Positions 12,100-21,499 of a DNA stretch of 64,000 nucleotides are shown here, in pieces. The notes below the pieces were generated by a model, which was given only the letters and a program-made list of their open reading frames with translations, was not told the DNA's origin and made no database searches. The DNA is from Palaemon carinicauda (lineage: Eukaryota > Arthropoda > Malacostraca > Decapoda > Palaemonidae), in the NCBI RefSeq assembly GCF_036898095.1, contig NC_090746.1:54869975-54933974 (forward strand), read 5' to 3'. The translations under genes were made by a program, and so were the position numbers. The first letter of the stretch is position 1. Each line of letters opens with the position of its first letter.

Positions 12100-13170
12100 T
12101 TAGGTCTAGCTGCTTCCATTATTTCGGAAAACCCCTAAGATCTACAGGGTTGTTCGAAGGAGGCAGCTGAGGCTATCGCTTGTACAAAGGACCTTTACCT
12201 CAAGGTTTTGCAGCCCAAATAAGAGGTTTTATGGAGTGGTGTAGAGCTAAAGCAGTCTCTTCATTTAGTAACTCTAGAATACAAGTGGCCTATTTCTTCT
12301 TAGACCTTAGAAGAAAACACATTTTTACCTCCTCGACTATCAAGGGGTACAGGAGTATGCGGGCAGCTGTCTTCAGACGCGGGAGATTGGATCTATCAAA
12401 TAAAGACCTTATAGATCTTCTCAGATCATTTGAGATGACTTAGAAGCGTTAGCAAGATTCGCCAACCTGGAATTTAGAGGTTGTTTCTGGAATTCCGCGG
12501 TAATGACAGATTCGAGGCTTTACACTTGGTTTCTTTTTTTAAGGTCTAACTTTGGAGACTTTTCTGAGTAAGTCTGGCAATAGTTGAGATTCAGTGAAGT
12601 TCACTCTTTTAGCAAGAACATGGACTTCAGAATGGATAAGCCATAGGCGCCTTGCAACCTGGATTCTTGGTCATTAACAAACGTCCTTCTCATCCATGGC
12701 CTAAATCTTTCAAGATCACTATCCTCTCGGATATGGTTTGTGAAGGGTTGAGGAGTTTTTTTTGTCCGGTTAAAACGATGAAGTTTTATCTGGACAGGAC
12801 TAAAGGAGTTAAGAGACTATTCAAGGCTCTTGGGTGCACGGTCAAAAAGCCTGCGCTATCTATGTCCTAAACTCTCTATCATCTCGTATAGACTTTAATT
12901 ACAAAGGCTCTTTCACATTGTGGTGTGACAGATCTTAAGCTGTCGAAATAGTAAAGACTCATAAAGTTAGAGCTGTGGGAGATTCTGTAACTTTTAAGCA
13001 AACTGTTCTCTGCAAATCATCGTGCATACAGCCTGTTGAAGGGGTAATCCTGTATTCGCCTTGCATTACTTATACTGTTTCCAGTCTCTTTATGAGGACG
13101 GTTACGTTTTGGGATCATTCGTAACAACGAGTGCAGTAGTAGGTGAAATATCCACCACTATATTTCCCTA
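12100..13170 (+). pseudogene. DIRS-like tyrosine recombinase remnant of element A
   Basis: Blocks in shifting frames follow the recombinases of B and D in order. CSKEAAEAIA is near 12150, and STIKGYRSMRAAVFRRGRLD followed by LSNKDLIDLLRSFEMT is at 12330-12440. RPSHPWPKSFKITILSDMV is at about 12680-12740, with FCPVKTMKFYLDRTK just after it. Finally SLYEDGYVLGSFVTTSAVVG is at about 13090-13150. The segment carrying the catalytic HxxR and tyrosine (about 12950-13070) is disrupted. At least five stops or frameshifts are present. The remnant ends about 380 bp before the internal complementary region, as in the other copies. Confidence 0.85.
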
Positions 13171-13548
13171 AATTCCTAGTACCCCTGTTCTTCTCTTGGA
13201 ACTTTTATATATGTTTTTATGATTGTACGTGAAGATTGGTCGGCAATCTTCCACAATCTTTGATTTAGTCAGGTGGTCATTTTGTTCCTAGAGAGCGCCC
13301 GGAACAATGGTATTAGTTGAGGTCCTGTCATGTTATAGGTTATTGAACCTTTTGACAGCTCCTAGAGATCTTCAGCCCCCTGAGTGGACCGCTGGATCTC
13401 GTAAGGATAGCAGATAGAATGAGATAGAGAACCATTGAAGTCAGCTCCCTTATCAGGTACGAACCTCTTAAGTGGTTATATTCAACTCTTAAGTGAATTT
13501 CCAATCATGTTGCTGTCTCTGACCCGCCACCAAGGGTGTCAATCAGCC

Positions 13549-13653
13549 ATTCTTATATAACCAGCGGGTAAGTTTTATGTTTAAAAATGATAATTTCATA
13601 ATAAAATAAATTTTTTAACATACTTACCCTCTGGTTATATAAGTTATGATCCC
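13549..13653. repeat. Internal complementary region (hairpin) of element A
   Basis: The arm ttatataaccagcgggtaag is followed by an AT-rich core and then by the inverted arm cttaccctctggttatat. In DIRS1-type elements such a region joins complements of the two outer ends and is thought to template completion of the termini. It is preceded by ccaccaagggtgtcaatcag, a motif also found in front of the corresponding regions of B and D. Confidence 0.8.
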
Positions 13654-13689
13654 GCCCTCCTCCCCTCTAGAGACCAAGAGGCACGGAAG

Positions 13690-13860
13690 GTTTGAAGTAA
13701 TTGGAATAGTTTGGCCTATCTATCGCCAGGGCGCTAGTGTACACCTGGCATATCTGCGATTGCCACGAGATTTCGAATTTCTGCGGAGCATCCAAGGGAC
13801 TATAGCCATTCTTATATAACCAGCGGGTATGTTCAAAAATTTATTCTATTATGAAAATAT
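13690..13860 (-). repeat. Right inverted terminal repeat of DIRS-like element A
   Basis: Reverse complement of 7564-7740. The donor-like motif in this copy is mutated from GGTAAGT to GGTATGT near 13826. The last bases ttattctattatgaaaatat correspond to one half of the core in the internal complementary region. Confidence 0.88.
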
Positions 13861-14345
13861 AATTTTTCTGAACCATTTGATGTGCCCTTGACTAACACTT
13901 TGAAGAAGTTGGAGGAAACATTCTTTCATTCAGTGTTTGATGCTGCAATATTAGCCATTCGAGATTGATTTTCCAAGTTTGAAACTGTAGGAGAGAAGTT
14001 TGGAGTGTTGATGTGTTTCCAAAATCTCACATTCAAGAAGCTGACAGAACACTGGAGCTGAAAAAATCTGCATGACTTTTCATCAAAGACCATGTCCTTG
14101 CTTAAGCTACACACTTTTATGAATGAAAGGGAGCTCGCTGAAATATATCCAAATATGTGGATTACTTTCAGAATTGATATCACTTCCAGTCACAGTTGCT
14201 GTAGCTGAGAGAAGCATTTCAATACTCAAACTCATCAAATCCTATCTGAGGTTAACAATGTCATAGGAGCATGTTAGCGGTCTGGCCATCATCAAAACAG
14301 ATTGCACCAGAACTGAGCAAATGTCCTATTTGCATCAAGGAAGGT
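13861..14345 (+). pseudogene. hAT-type transposase relic, part 4 of 4 (C-terminal dimerisation region)
   Basis: Plus-strand frames give FHSVFDAAILAIRD, then FSKFETVGEKFGVL, then YPNMWITFRIDITSSHS and, after a frame change, segments equivalent to AERSFSILKLIKSYLR and SGLAIIKTDCTRTEQMSYL. The PNMWI-RI pattern and the following AERSFS-type segment form the C-terminal hAT dimerisation region. Stops occur near 13967 and 14060. It continues part 3 directly across element A. Confidence 0.78.
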
Positions 14346-14838
14346 TAGAAGAGTCAGAGTGTAGATGGTAGGTGTGCTGTGGTGCAATAACTGTATAATA
14401 TAAATTTTTTGTTCAAACTGTAGTAAAATGAAAGTAGTTTCATAGAAAGGTACTTTGAGAAAAAGTCAGATTTTAGAAGACAGTTGTGCTGTAGTGCAAT
14501 TTTTTTTTTTTTTAAAGTGTAGCAAAAGAGAAATGATTTAATAATATTTACTTTGTGAAAATTACTCCTGTCCTTAGTATTGGGGGATTTAAACTTATGT
14601 TAGCGAACAGGAACAGAGAAGGGGGTTGCGTTGAAGGTGAGGTTTGCGTAGGGCGTCATGTAAGGTAGGACTGCCACTGTATATATCATTAGCCTTAACT
14701 GTTCCACTGCAGGACAAAGGCCTCAGATATGTCCTTCAACTCTCGTCTATTTATGGTCTTTCTATGCCAGTCTATACCTGCAAATTTTCTTAGTTCTGTA
14801 CTGCATGTGCTTCACACATGCTCAATACACTGTAGTGG

Positions 14839-14841
<3 letters not shown>
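14346..14841. other. Non-coding stretch with a LINE-like repeat tail
   Basis: No gene is supported. The sequence ccactgcaggacaaaggcct at 14704-14723 and its surroundings resemble a repeat common in arthropod genomes that I remember as a LINE tail. The segment 14346-14660 probably includes the 3' untranslated end of the hAT relic. Confidence 0.4.

Positions 14842-14929
<88 letters not shown>
14842..14929. repeat. (TA)n microsatellite
   Basis: About 88 bp of TA repeats. The truncated 5' LTR of the second CsRn1-like copy begins directly at its right edge. Confidence 0.97.
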
Positions 14930-14930
<1 letters not shown>

Positions 14931-15108
14931 GCTCTCCCTTTCACTGTTAACAGAACCTGATTAAGCCTGCCCTTACATGAAAAAGTATGTTTGAACTTTT
15001 GTGACATTCTTGTCCAGAACTTCTTGTATATAAACTCGCTACCTGATGAAATAAAGTCAGTTGTATTCACCTTGCCTCTCAGCTACAACCTATCAGCCGA
15101 CTCGCACA
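14930..15108 (+). repeat. Truncated 5' LTR of CsRn1-like copy 2
   Basis: Matches the reverse complement of 7048-7293 from ctgttaacagaacc through gaaataaagt to the terminal ACA. The outer 70 bp or so are replaced by (TA)n. AATAAA at about 15051 is a likely polyadenylation signal. The following gttgttgaccaccggagtg sits where copy 1 has its primer-binding site. Confidence 0.75.
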
Positions 15109-15183
15109 GTTGTTGACCACCGGAGTGACCAGCTCCCTCCCGCATTCCCCTCACACTGCTGTGCCCTGCTTGTTACAGTGCCG

Positions 15184-15808
15184 CCCACCAAACCTGACTC
15201 TGACACACGCCACCTCAATCAAACTTACGCCCTTAGCCAGTGGAGAAGCGTTCGCCTGGTTCCAGTTTGTGGAAGTTCAGTATTGCATCAAGGGCATGAC
15301 TCACTCAAGCAACAAAGCAGACTATGTAATCGCGGCGATCCCCAAGGATACGTTTCCAAAAATCTCTGATTGGCTTTGTGACCAAGGGGTAGGGTATGGT
15401 GCCTTCAAAATATACCTCCTGGAGCAGTACTTGCCATCGCCAGCTGCCCGTATAGCCAAGCTTTGTCAGCTTTCTCAACAAATGTTGGGGGACCAAAAGG
15501 CTTCACTTGCTATCAAGGAAATGACTAGTATCGATCGCCTGCAACCTGCCACAGACGACTCTCCTTGGGAGGTGAACCTACTTTATGCCTTTTGGGTATG
15601 GCACTTACACAAACCTGTATGCGCTGCTATCCCCGATGTCAATATTTTGCCCATGAAGAACCTGATGACCAAAGTCGATGCCCTCATGGACAGCTTGTTC
15701 ACCACCTTCAAGACCTCCATCAACCCATCCACTCCTGAAGAAGAGAACACCTATTCAACCACTCCTGACGAAGAGGACAACTATCAACATCGACCGATGC
15801 AGATGTGA
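15184..15808 (+). pseudogene. CsRn1-like gag, copy 2
   Basis: One open frame of about 230 codons runs through this region without a good ATG at its start; the real N-terminus is unclear. It encodes SGEAFAWFQFVEVQYCIKGM, then YVIAAIPKDTFPKISDWLC, then FKIYLLEQYLPSPAARIAKL and CQLSQQMLGDQKASLAIKEM. These blocks follow the pattern of CsRn1-clade gag, which lacks a CCHC zinc knuckle in many members; none is visible here. The frame ends in a short acidic tail with a TPEEE/TPDEE duplication. With the rest of pol missing the gene is best treated as a relic. Confidence 0.75.
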
Positions 15809-15901
15809 ATGCGGTAGGACACAGACGCCCACCCCCTGTCGTGCCAGAGTGGCGACAAAGCCACCCACCACCCATATATGCTGCTCCTCGCTCACTCCCT
15901 A

Positions 15902-16282
15902 ACTTACTGCTTCTCCAGCCACTTACTGATGCCCATCGGCCGCACTTATGCTACTACCCATATTATTAATCTTTTCTTTTTACATGATACAGGTAGGGGC
16001 ATGCAGTTTTTCTTAGACACTTGTGCATGTCATTCTCTTCTACCAAGGCAACTCTCCAGGACACGACATGGTCATTCTAAGCCTGCTGACATCCGCCTGG
16101 TAGCTCTTAACGGATTCCCCCATTGCTATGAGACACTCACATTATCGCTTGGGAGCGCCAAATACCATTTGAAATTTTGTGTTGCTAACGTCACATTGCC
16201 AATCCTCAGTGTGGATTTCCTCTCCCATTTCCATCTGGTTGATGTTGCTCACCGACAGTCAATGCCGACTCATACTTGTTAA
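15902..16282 (+). pseudogene. CsRn1-like protease, copy 2, active site altered
   Basis: The frame reads INLFFLHDTGRGMQFFLDTC, then ACHSLLPRQLSRTRHGHSKP, then LSVDFLSHFHLVDV. It matches the protease of copy 1 block for block. The catalytic DTG is DTC here and DTS in copy 1. The frame breaks just after VDVAHRQS, and similarity to copy 1 stops near 16395. Confidence 0.75.
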
Positions 16283-16395
16283 CAGCTCTTCAACCCACAC
16301 CCTCCGACCTGCTCTCCACATTAACGCACCCATGGAGGCTTAAGCCCACCTCCTCACGTTGTGCCCATAAGTCTTCCGTTTGTGTTTTCTGTGTG

Positions 16396-16936
16396 TGTGT
16401 ATGATTTTGGTCACATTATCATTTTTAATGTTATTGGAGATATTAAACTATAACCATCATCAATCGTAGTAGTAATTATATTTTTGGCAGTAAAGAGATA
16501 TTCTTAGTGGAGGTGTCTTCATGAAAGCACATTAAAAATATTTAAATGATTGTCATTATTATCATTTCTGTCAAATCAAATCATACACAAGGTGATAAAA
16601 AGTAACCCCACCACAAAAAAGGAAGGTAAATACACGGGGTTATATAAGCACATATAAGTAACCAATTTACTTTTATATATCTAAATCGAGAGGAATTGCG
16701 AAGCTCATAGCCGATAACTGTTACAGTAGGAAACAACTATACTGCATAAGGCTGCTTCTAATCAACAAATTGTCTTTCTTAATACTTCAACTTTTACCAG
16801 GTCACTCTAGCATTGTATTAATTCTGTAGCTTGATTTAATATTATATTCCACGCATTTTATTTTCCTTTCGGAGTCATTTGAGCAAATTATTGGCAATCA
16901 TATCCCCCCAAATCCTTCAATTCTGACCCGTTCTAA

Positions 16937-17007
<71 letters not shown>

Positions 17008-17570
17008 AAAAAGAAAAAATGGAGTGCCATTACTAAATAGACTTTCCAACTGTCCAGGAACGTAACACCCACCTATTCCCATTATTTCCTATTGAGAAAT
17101 TATGTTACGTTAACACGACCTCTCCAGGAACACAACCCTCGTGTTAACGGGGAGTTAACTGTATGTCAATTTCATTATTTTATGTTCAATAGAGTGTTAA
17201 AGTGTTAACTCTTTCCATTAATTATAAAAATTAAATATTTTTATAAATTAATTTCAAGTGAAACTAGTGATTGTATAATTTTTTCAAGGTGTCTTTCTTT
17301 TGTCTTAGTCTAAGGATAAGTTCAGATTTATATTTCGAGTGATTTAATTTTGGTGTTAATTTTTAATTGTTGTAACTTTTTATAGAATATATTTATTTTT
17401 GTAAAGTGTGTATTATTTCGATCACCAATATTTTTTCTTAGTACTTTGCTCGTATTCCCTGACTAAGAACCGAAGTGAGAGGTTGTTTTTATAACAGTTC
17501 AAGGAAAGTAATCACCTAGTTTTGTTTTGAGTAATGCAAGAGACCTTTGGATATTCAGTGTTCATATACA

Positions 17571-17571
<1 letters not shown>
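16396..17571. other. Intergenic AT-rich stretch
   Basis: No gene is supported. The stretch contains a (CT)n tract at 16939-17002. Near 17110-17165 a short inverted repeat (gttaacacga ... tcgtgttaac, then ggggagttaactgta) resembles one end of a pogo/mariner-type DNA transposon. The matching second end was not found. Confidence 0.5.
16939..17002. repeat. (CT)n microsatellite
   Basis: An uninterrupted run of 32 CT/TC dinucleotides followed by an A-rich stretch. Confidence 0.97.

Positions 17572-17648
<77 letters not shown>
17572..17648. repeat. (TA)n microsatellite at the 3' end of the RTE element
   Basis: About 77 bp of TA repeats lie directly at the 3' end of the minus-strand RTE-type LINE. 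RTE elements usually end in short tandem repeats rather than poly(A), so this tract may be the expanded tail of the element. Confidence 0.95.
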
Positions 17649-17650
<2 letters not shown>

Positions 17651-17699
17651 CTGACTTCTTTGTTTGCATCTTTTCCCACTTTCATATGGGGTCGATGTT

Positions 17700-19678
17700 T
17701 CTGTCCCACACTTCATCACCGGTTAATCTCTTTGATCGAAGGTCATCCTTGATACGGTCCATCCACCTTCGCTTTGGTCTCCCTCTCCTCGTTCCTAGTA
17801 CCTCCATTTTCATCACTCTCCTCTCAATATACTGTTCATCTCTTCTCATGACATGACCATACCACCTCAGTCTTCACTTTTGGATCTTATCTGATAGTTC
17901 TCTAACTCCTGTGGTACCTCTTTATTACCTCATTGCATATCGTATCTTTTCTTTTCATCCCACACATCCATCTCAACATTCTCATCTCTGCCACATCCAG
18001 CTTCTTCTCTTGTCTTCTTTATTCCCCACATTTTTGCTCCATACATCATTGCCAGTCTCACTACTGTCCTTTGTACTTTACCTTTCAACTTAACCCCTAT
18101 TTTCCTGTCGCTTAGTACTCTATACACTTTTTTTTCCAATTCTTCCATCCTGCTTGTATTCTGTGGTTTAGTTCTGCCCCCAGATCACCATCCTCTGCAA
18201 CTGTTGATCCTAAATACTTGAAATTTTCAACTCTTTTTAATCTCTCTCCTTGTAAACTAACTTCCCTATTCTCCCCATTTTTCAACTCTTTTCAATCTCT
18301 CTCCTTGTAAACTAACTTCCCCATTCTCCCCATTTTTCAATCTCAAATACTCTGTCTTTTTCCTGCTGATCTTCAATCCTTTATTTTCCATTTCTCTTCT
18401 CCACTCCTCCAGTTTCTCTTCTACTACCTCTCGCCTAGTGCTACACAGTATAACATCATCAGCAAAATGCATACACCAAGGAGACTGATCTCTAATAGCT
18501 TGTGTTACTACATCCATGACCAGATCAAATAGGTAAGGGCTCAATGCAGACCCCTGATGTAGTCCCACATTTACTGGGAAACTTTCTGTTAGGCCTATAC
18601 TGCTCTTAACGTGTGCTTCTACCCTCTCATACATATCTTGGGTGATTCTTACATATTTCTCAGGGACTTCCTTTTCTCTCATACATCTACACAGCTCCTG
18701 ACGTGGTACTCGATCATATGCCTTCTCCATGTCAATAAAGACCATGTGTAATCCTTTCTGTTTCTCCCGATGTTTTTCTATCATCTGCCTCAAAGCAAAT
18801 ATTGAATCTACAGTCCCTCTTCCAGGCATGAATCCAAATTGTTCCTCACCAATTGCTGTTTCATCTCTGTCTCTTCTCAATGATCTCCCATATCATCATA
18901 TCTTTATAAACTTTATGCCTCTGTAGTTGCCACATTCCTGGATGTCTCCTTTCCCCTTATAGATGGGGATGATTAGACTTCCTCTCCATTCCTCTGGCAT
19001 CTTTCCTAATTGAAGATCTTTTGCATCAGGTCCCACAAGATATCTATGCCTTCCTCTCCAAGACTCTCCCATACCTCTACTGGTATATTATCCGGTCCTG
19101 CAGCTTTACTATTTTTCATCTTTACTGCTTGCTCTACTTCTCTTCTAGTCACTCCTATGGTAACTGCCTCGTTTGGGAGTCCATCTTCAAATACTGTTCT
19201 TGGGTTCTCCTCATTCAATAGTCCTTCAAAATAAGTTTCCCACCTTTTAATTTCATTCTCTTCTGCTAGAACTATACCATTGCTATCTTTTATTTGCCTT
19301 ATCTGCGTCAGGCCTTTAGATGCAGCATCTCGGGCCTTAGCAATTTGTAATATTTTCTTCTCTCCTTCTGGTGTTTCCATCTCTTTATAGACTTTTCTTT
19401 GCCTGCTTATAGTTTTCTTTATCCTGCTCTTGTCCTGATAGATCTGCCTTCTTCTTGGCTTCTTTCTTGGTTTTTACCCGTTCTTGCACCTCATCATTCC
19501 ACCACCACGATTCTTTATCATTTGGGGGTCTTCTTCCTGATGACTTTCCAAGTACTTCACCGATCCTTAGAATCATTTTATTATTCTCGGTCCACCATTC
19601 TTGTACATCCTCATGTAACCTTACTGCTTCCAGCACTTTCCCAAGACTCTCAGTTCTGCCTCTTTCAATTTCCACCAC
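17700..19678 (-). pseudogene. RTE reverse transcriptase remnant
   Basis: Frames at 19385-19678, 19006-19380, 18266-18880 and 17700-18148 carry successive RT blocks: SKAAGPDNIPVEVWESLG, then EEQFGFMPGRGTVDSIFALR, then DMEKAYDRVPRQEL, GLHQGSALSPYLFDLVMD and the catalytic HFADDVIL. The C-terminal part contains MMYGAKMWGIKKTREEAG and the basic RTE tail. Two adjacent near-identical 48-bp segments at about 18225-18340 are a local tandem duplication of the coding sequence, which adds to the damage. Confidence 0.88.
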
Positions 19679-20460
19679 TTAATCTTTCCGTCTATTCTCG
19701 TCTTTTTACTTCTACAATTCCTCAGTCTGCAATCAATTACCACTAACCTGTGTTGCGCTGCTACACTCTCCCCATTTATCACCTTGCAATTTCTAACCTC
19801 TGTCAGATGGTCCCTCTTACACAGCTGCAAATCTATCTGGCTCTCCCTGCCACTGCTACTGTAAATAATCAATCTGTTAATCCTTTTGTCAAAGAAGGTG
19901 TTGATCATTGCTAGGTCAAAAGCAACTGCAAAATCAATCACTCTTTCTCCCCCATCATTTCTCTCGCCTACACCCCAACCTCCATGCACTCTCTCTATCC
20001 CTTCCCTACTAATTCCCAAGTGGCCATTCTTACCCTTTCCCTTGCAGGAATTATTCTAAGCTCCTGGTCCATCTCCTCCCAAAATGCATCCTTCTCCTCC
20101 GCTGTACATCCAGTTTGCAGGGCATAGGCACACACCACATTGACTATTGTTGCTCCCAGTTCCAGATTTAAACTCATAATTCTGTCATTTTTCCTATTCA
20201 CTCCAAGCAAACTTACCTTCAAATCTTTCGATAATGTTATTCCTACACCATTTCTTCCTTTCATATTTGCTCCACTGTAATAAAATTTACAACCCTTGCC
20301 TAGTTTTCTTGCCTTATTTCCCTTCCACCTGGTCTGCACACACAGCACTCCAAGCTTCCTTCTCTCCATGAGGTCAACCAGCTCTCGCCCTTTTCCAGTC
20401 ATTGCCCCCATGTTCAGATTTGCTACTCTCATCCTCTGCTCAGTTATTTTCCTCTGAGCT
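19621..20460 (-). pseudogene. RTE endonuclease domain remnant
   Basis: The domain starts at MRVANLNMGAMTGKGRELVD, passes through LGVLCVQTRWKGNKA and GVGITLSKDLKV, and reaches NVVCAYALQTG before a frameshift near 20000. The next frame continues VIDFAVAFDLAMINTFF and then GRESQIDLQLCKRDHL, ending with RLVVIDCRLRN. This order follows the APE-like endonuclease of LINEs: an N-terminal asparagine motif, a W-x-G segment, a Y-P type segment and the terminal H-x-(L/V)V motif. The ETRW motif reads QTRW, one sign of decay. Confidence 0.85.
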
Positions 20461-20835
20461 TGCCTCTTTAACCCAGCCCGCCCATGACTGGGTAGCCCTT
20501 GCCGATTTTTCGGAGGGATCAGGAGAGATCCCAACACGTCGCCTAGGGGGAACGCCCTAGTATTAATTCTAATCTCACAATCTCCACTGGCCATATTGGT
20601 TTTGGCTAATTTTTCATGGCCGGATGCCTTTCCTGTCGCCAGCCCTCCCCATTTATCGGGGCTTGGGACCGGCACCAAGTTGAGGCTGGCTTGCCCCCAC
20701 TCAGTGGCTGGGAGGTGCGTAATATTTTCAGAGCATGGGTATTTTTTCAAGTACAGTATAACAGATTATATGAAAAAAAAAATACGCAGGTGAGTTTGAA
20801 GCTCAGGAGTTTACCTAATTCGCCAGCTGTAATAT

Positions 20836-20844
<9 letters not shown>

Positions 20845-20919
<75 letters not shown>
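20845..20919. repeat. (TA)n microsatellite, left part of a tract split by element E
   Basis: About 75 bp of TA repeats preceded by (CA)n. DIRS-like element E starts directly after it at about 20920, and another (TA)n tract starts directly after the right end of E at 39276. Confidence 0.95.
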
Positions 20920-21235
20920 TTGGGCTCAGCCATGTCTTCCTGATGGCAGCTTTCTAAGGGATATTTGGCTACAGTGATACTCCCAGAGAATTAACCACAG
21001 GTTTCTAGAATTCTAACTCCTGGTGCGAGTATCCTTAATATAACTTTTAAGGGTATGGCATAATATCAGGGGACGGGTTTCTTGATACGACACATGGCAA
21101 TCTTCACCCCAAATAGAGTTTTCGCTTTGAGGGGGAAGAGTGGCGAAACTGAAGGGGAGCCGCTATCAAGGTTACCCGGTGGATCCCCTCCCTGTACCAC
21201 CCCAGCGAACTATTCCTTTTGTAGTAGCGAATTAA
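20920..21235 (+). repeat. Left inverted terminal repeat of element E
   Basis: Its reverse complement is found in two pieces. 21051-21235 matches 36905-37090, and 20920-21050 matches 39103-39277. The interruption between these two pieces is element G. The junction ttaaaa/gttatatt is continuous with ttaaaagttatatt in the reverse complement of 21036-21058. Confidence 0.88.
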
Positions 21236-21499
21236 GCACGGTGTATCTCCCAACTGCTCTCGGTTTTGTTACTATTTCAAGGATTATTACTATGCAATCT
21301 CCAGCATCTTCATCCTCTGGAAAGTTGAATATTTGATCTTTCCTTTGTATAATTTTTGGCTCCCTTCTCACAGTTAAATTAGCATAATTTAGATGTGTTT
21401 AGTGGGGCAGAGCCATCACTGGAAGCGGCCATTTTGGACCGCTTTCGTAACCATAAATGCTTTATTTAGTTAGTAGTACGACGTCCCCGGTATTTAGCT

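Larger units (their letters stand above)
7564..13860 (+). mobile_element. DIRS-like element A (decayed)
   Basis: A 6.3 kb element bounded by inverted terminal repeats of about 155-180 bp (7564-7740 and about 13690-13860), with an internal complementary region at 13549-13653. Inside, only a piece of the Gag-like region (around 8810-8860) and the tyrosine recombinase (12100-13170) are recognisable, both with many stops. I found no reverse transcriptase block between 9100 and 12100, so the copy is either internally rearranged or non-autonomous. It interrupts the hAT transposase relic, which continues directly after 13860. No target duplication is evident, as expected for recombinase-mediated integration. 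Confidence 0.85.
14930..16395 (+). mobile_element. CsRn1-like Ty3/gypsy element, copy 2 (5' part only)
   Basis: A plus-strand relative of the element at 2999-7293. It retains the 3' two thirds of a 5' LTR (to 15108), a primer-site region, gag and protease. Similarity ends near 16395, and no reverse transcriptase, RNase H or integrase follows. Truncations at both ends and a mutated protease show a dead copy, although the gag is better preserved than in copy 1. Confidence 0.82.
17649..20760 (-). mobile_element. RTE-type non-LTR retrotransposon (broken)
   Basis: A roughly 3.1 kb minus-strand LINE with an apurinic-type endonuclease followed by a reverse transcriptase. The C-terminal segment contains RRRGRPKRRWMD-like residues near 17730-17790, a hallmark of RTE proteins. 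The coding region is split into at least six open pieces by frameshifts and stops. The 3' end abuts a (TA)n tract. The RTE clade is indicated by GRGTVDSIFALRQ, by DMEKAYDRVPR and by the short total length. Confidence 0.9.
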
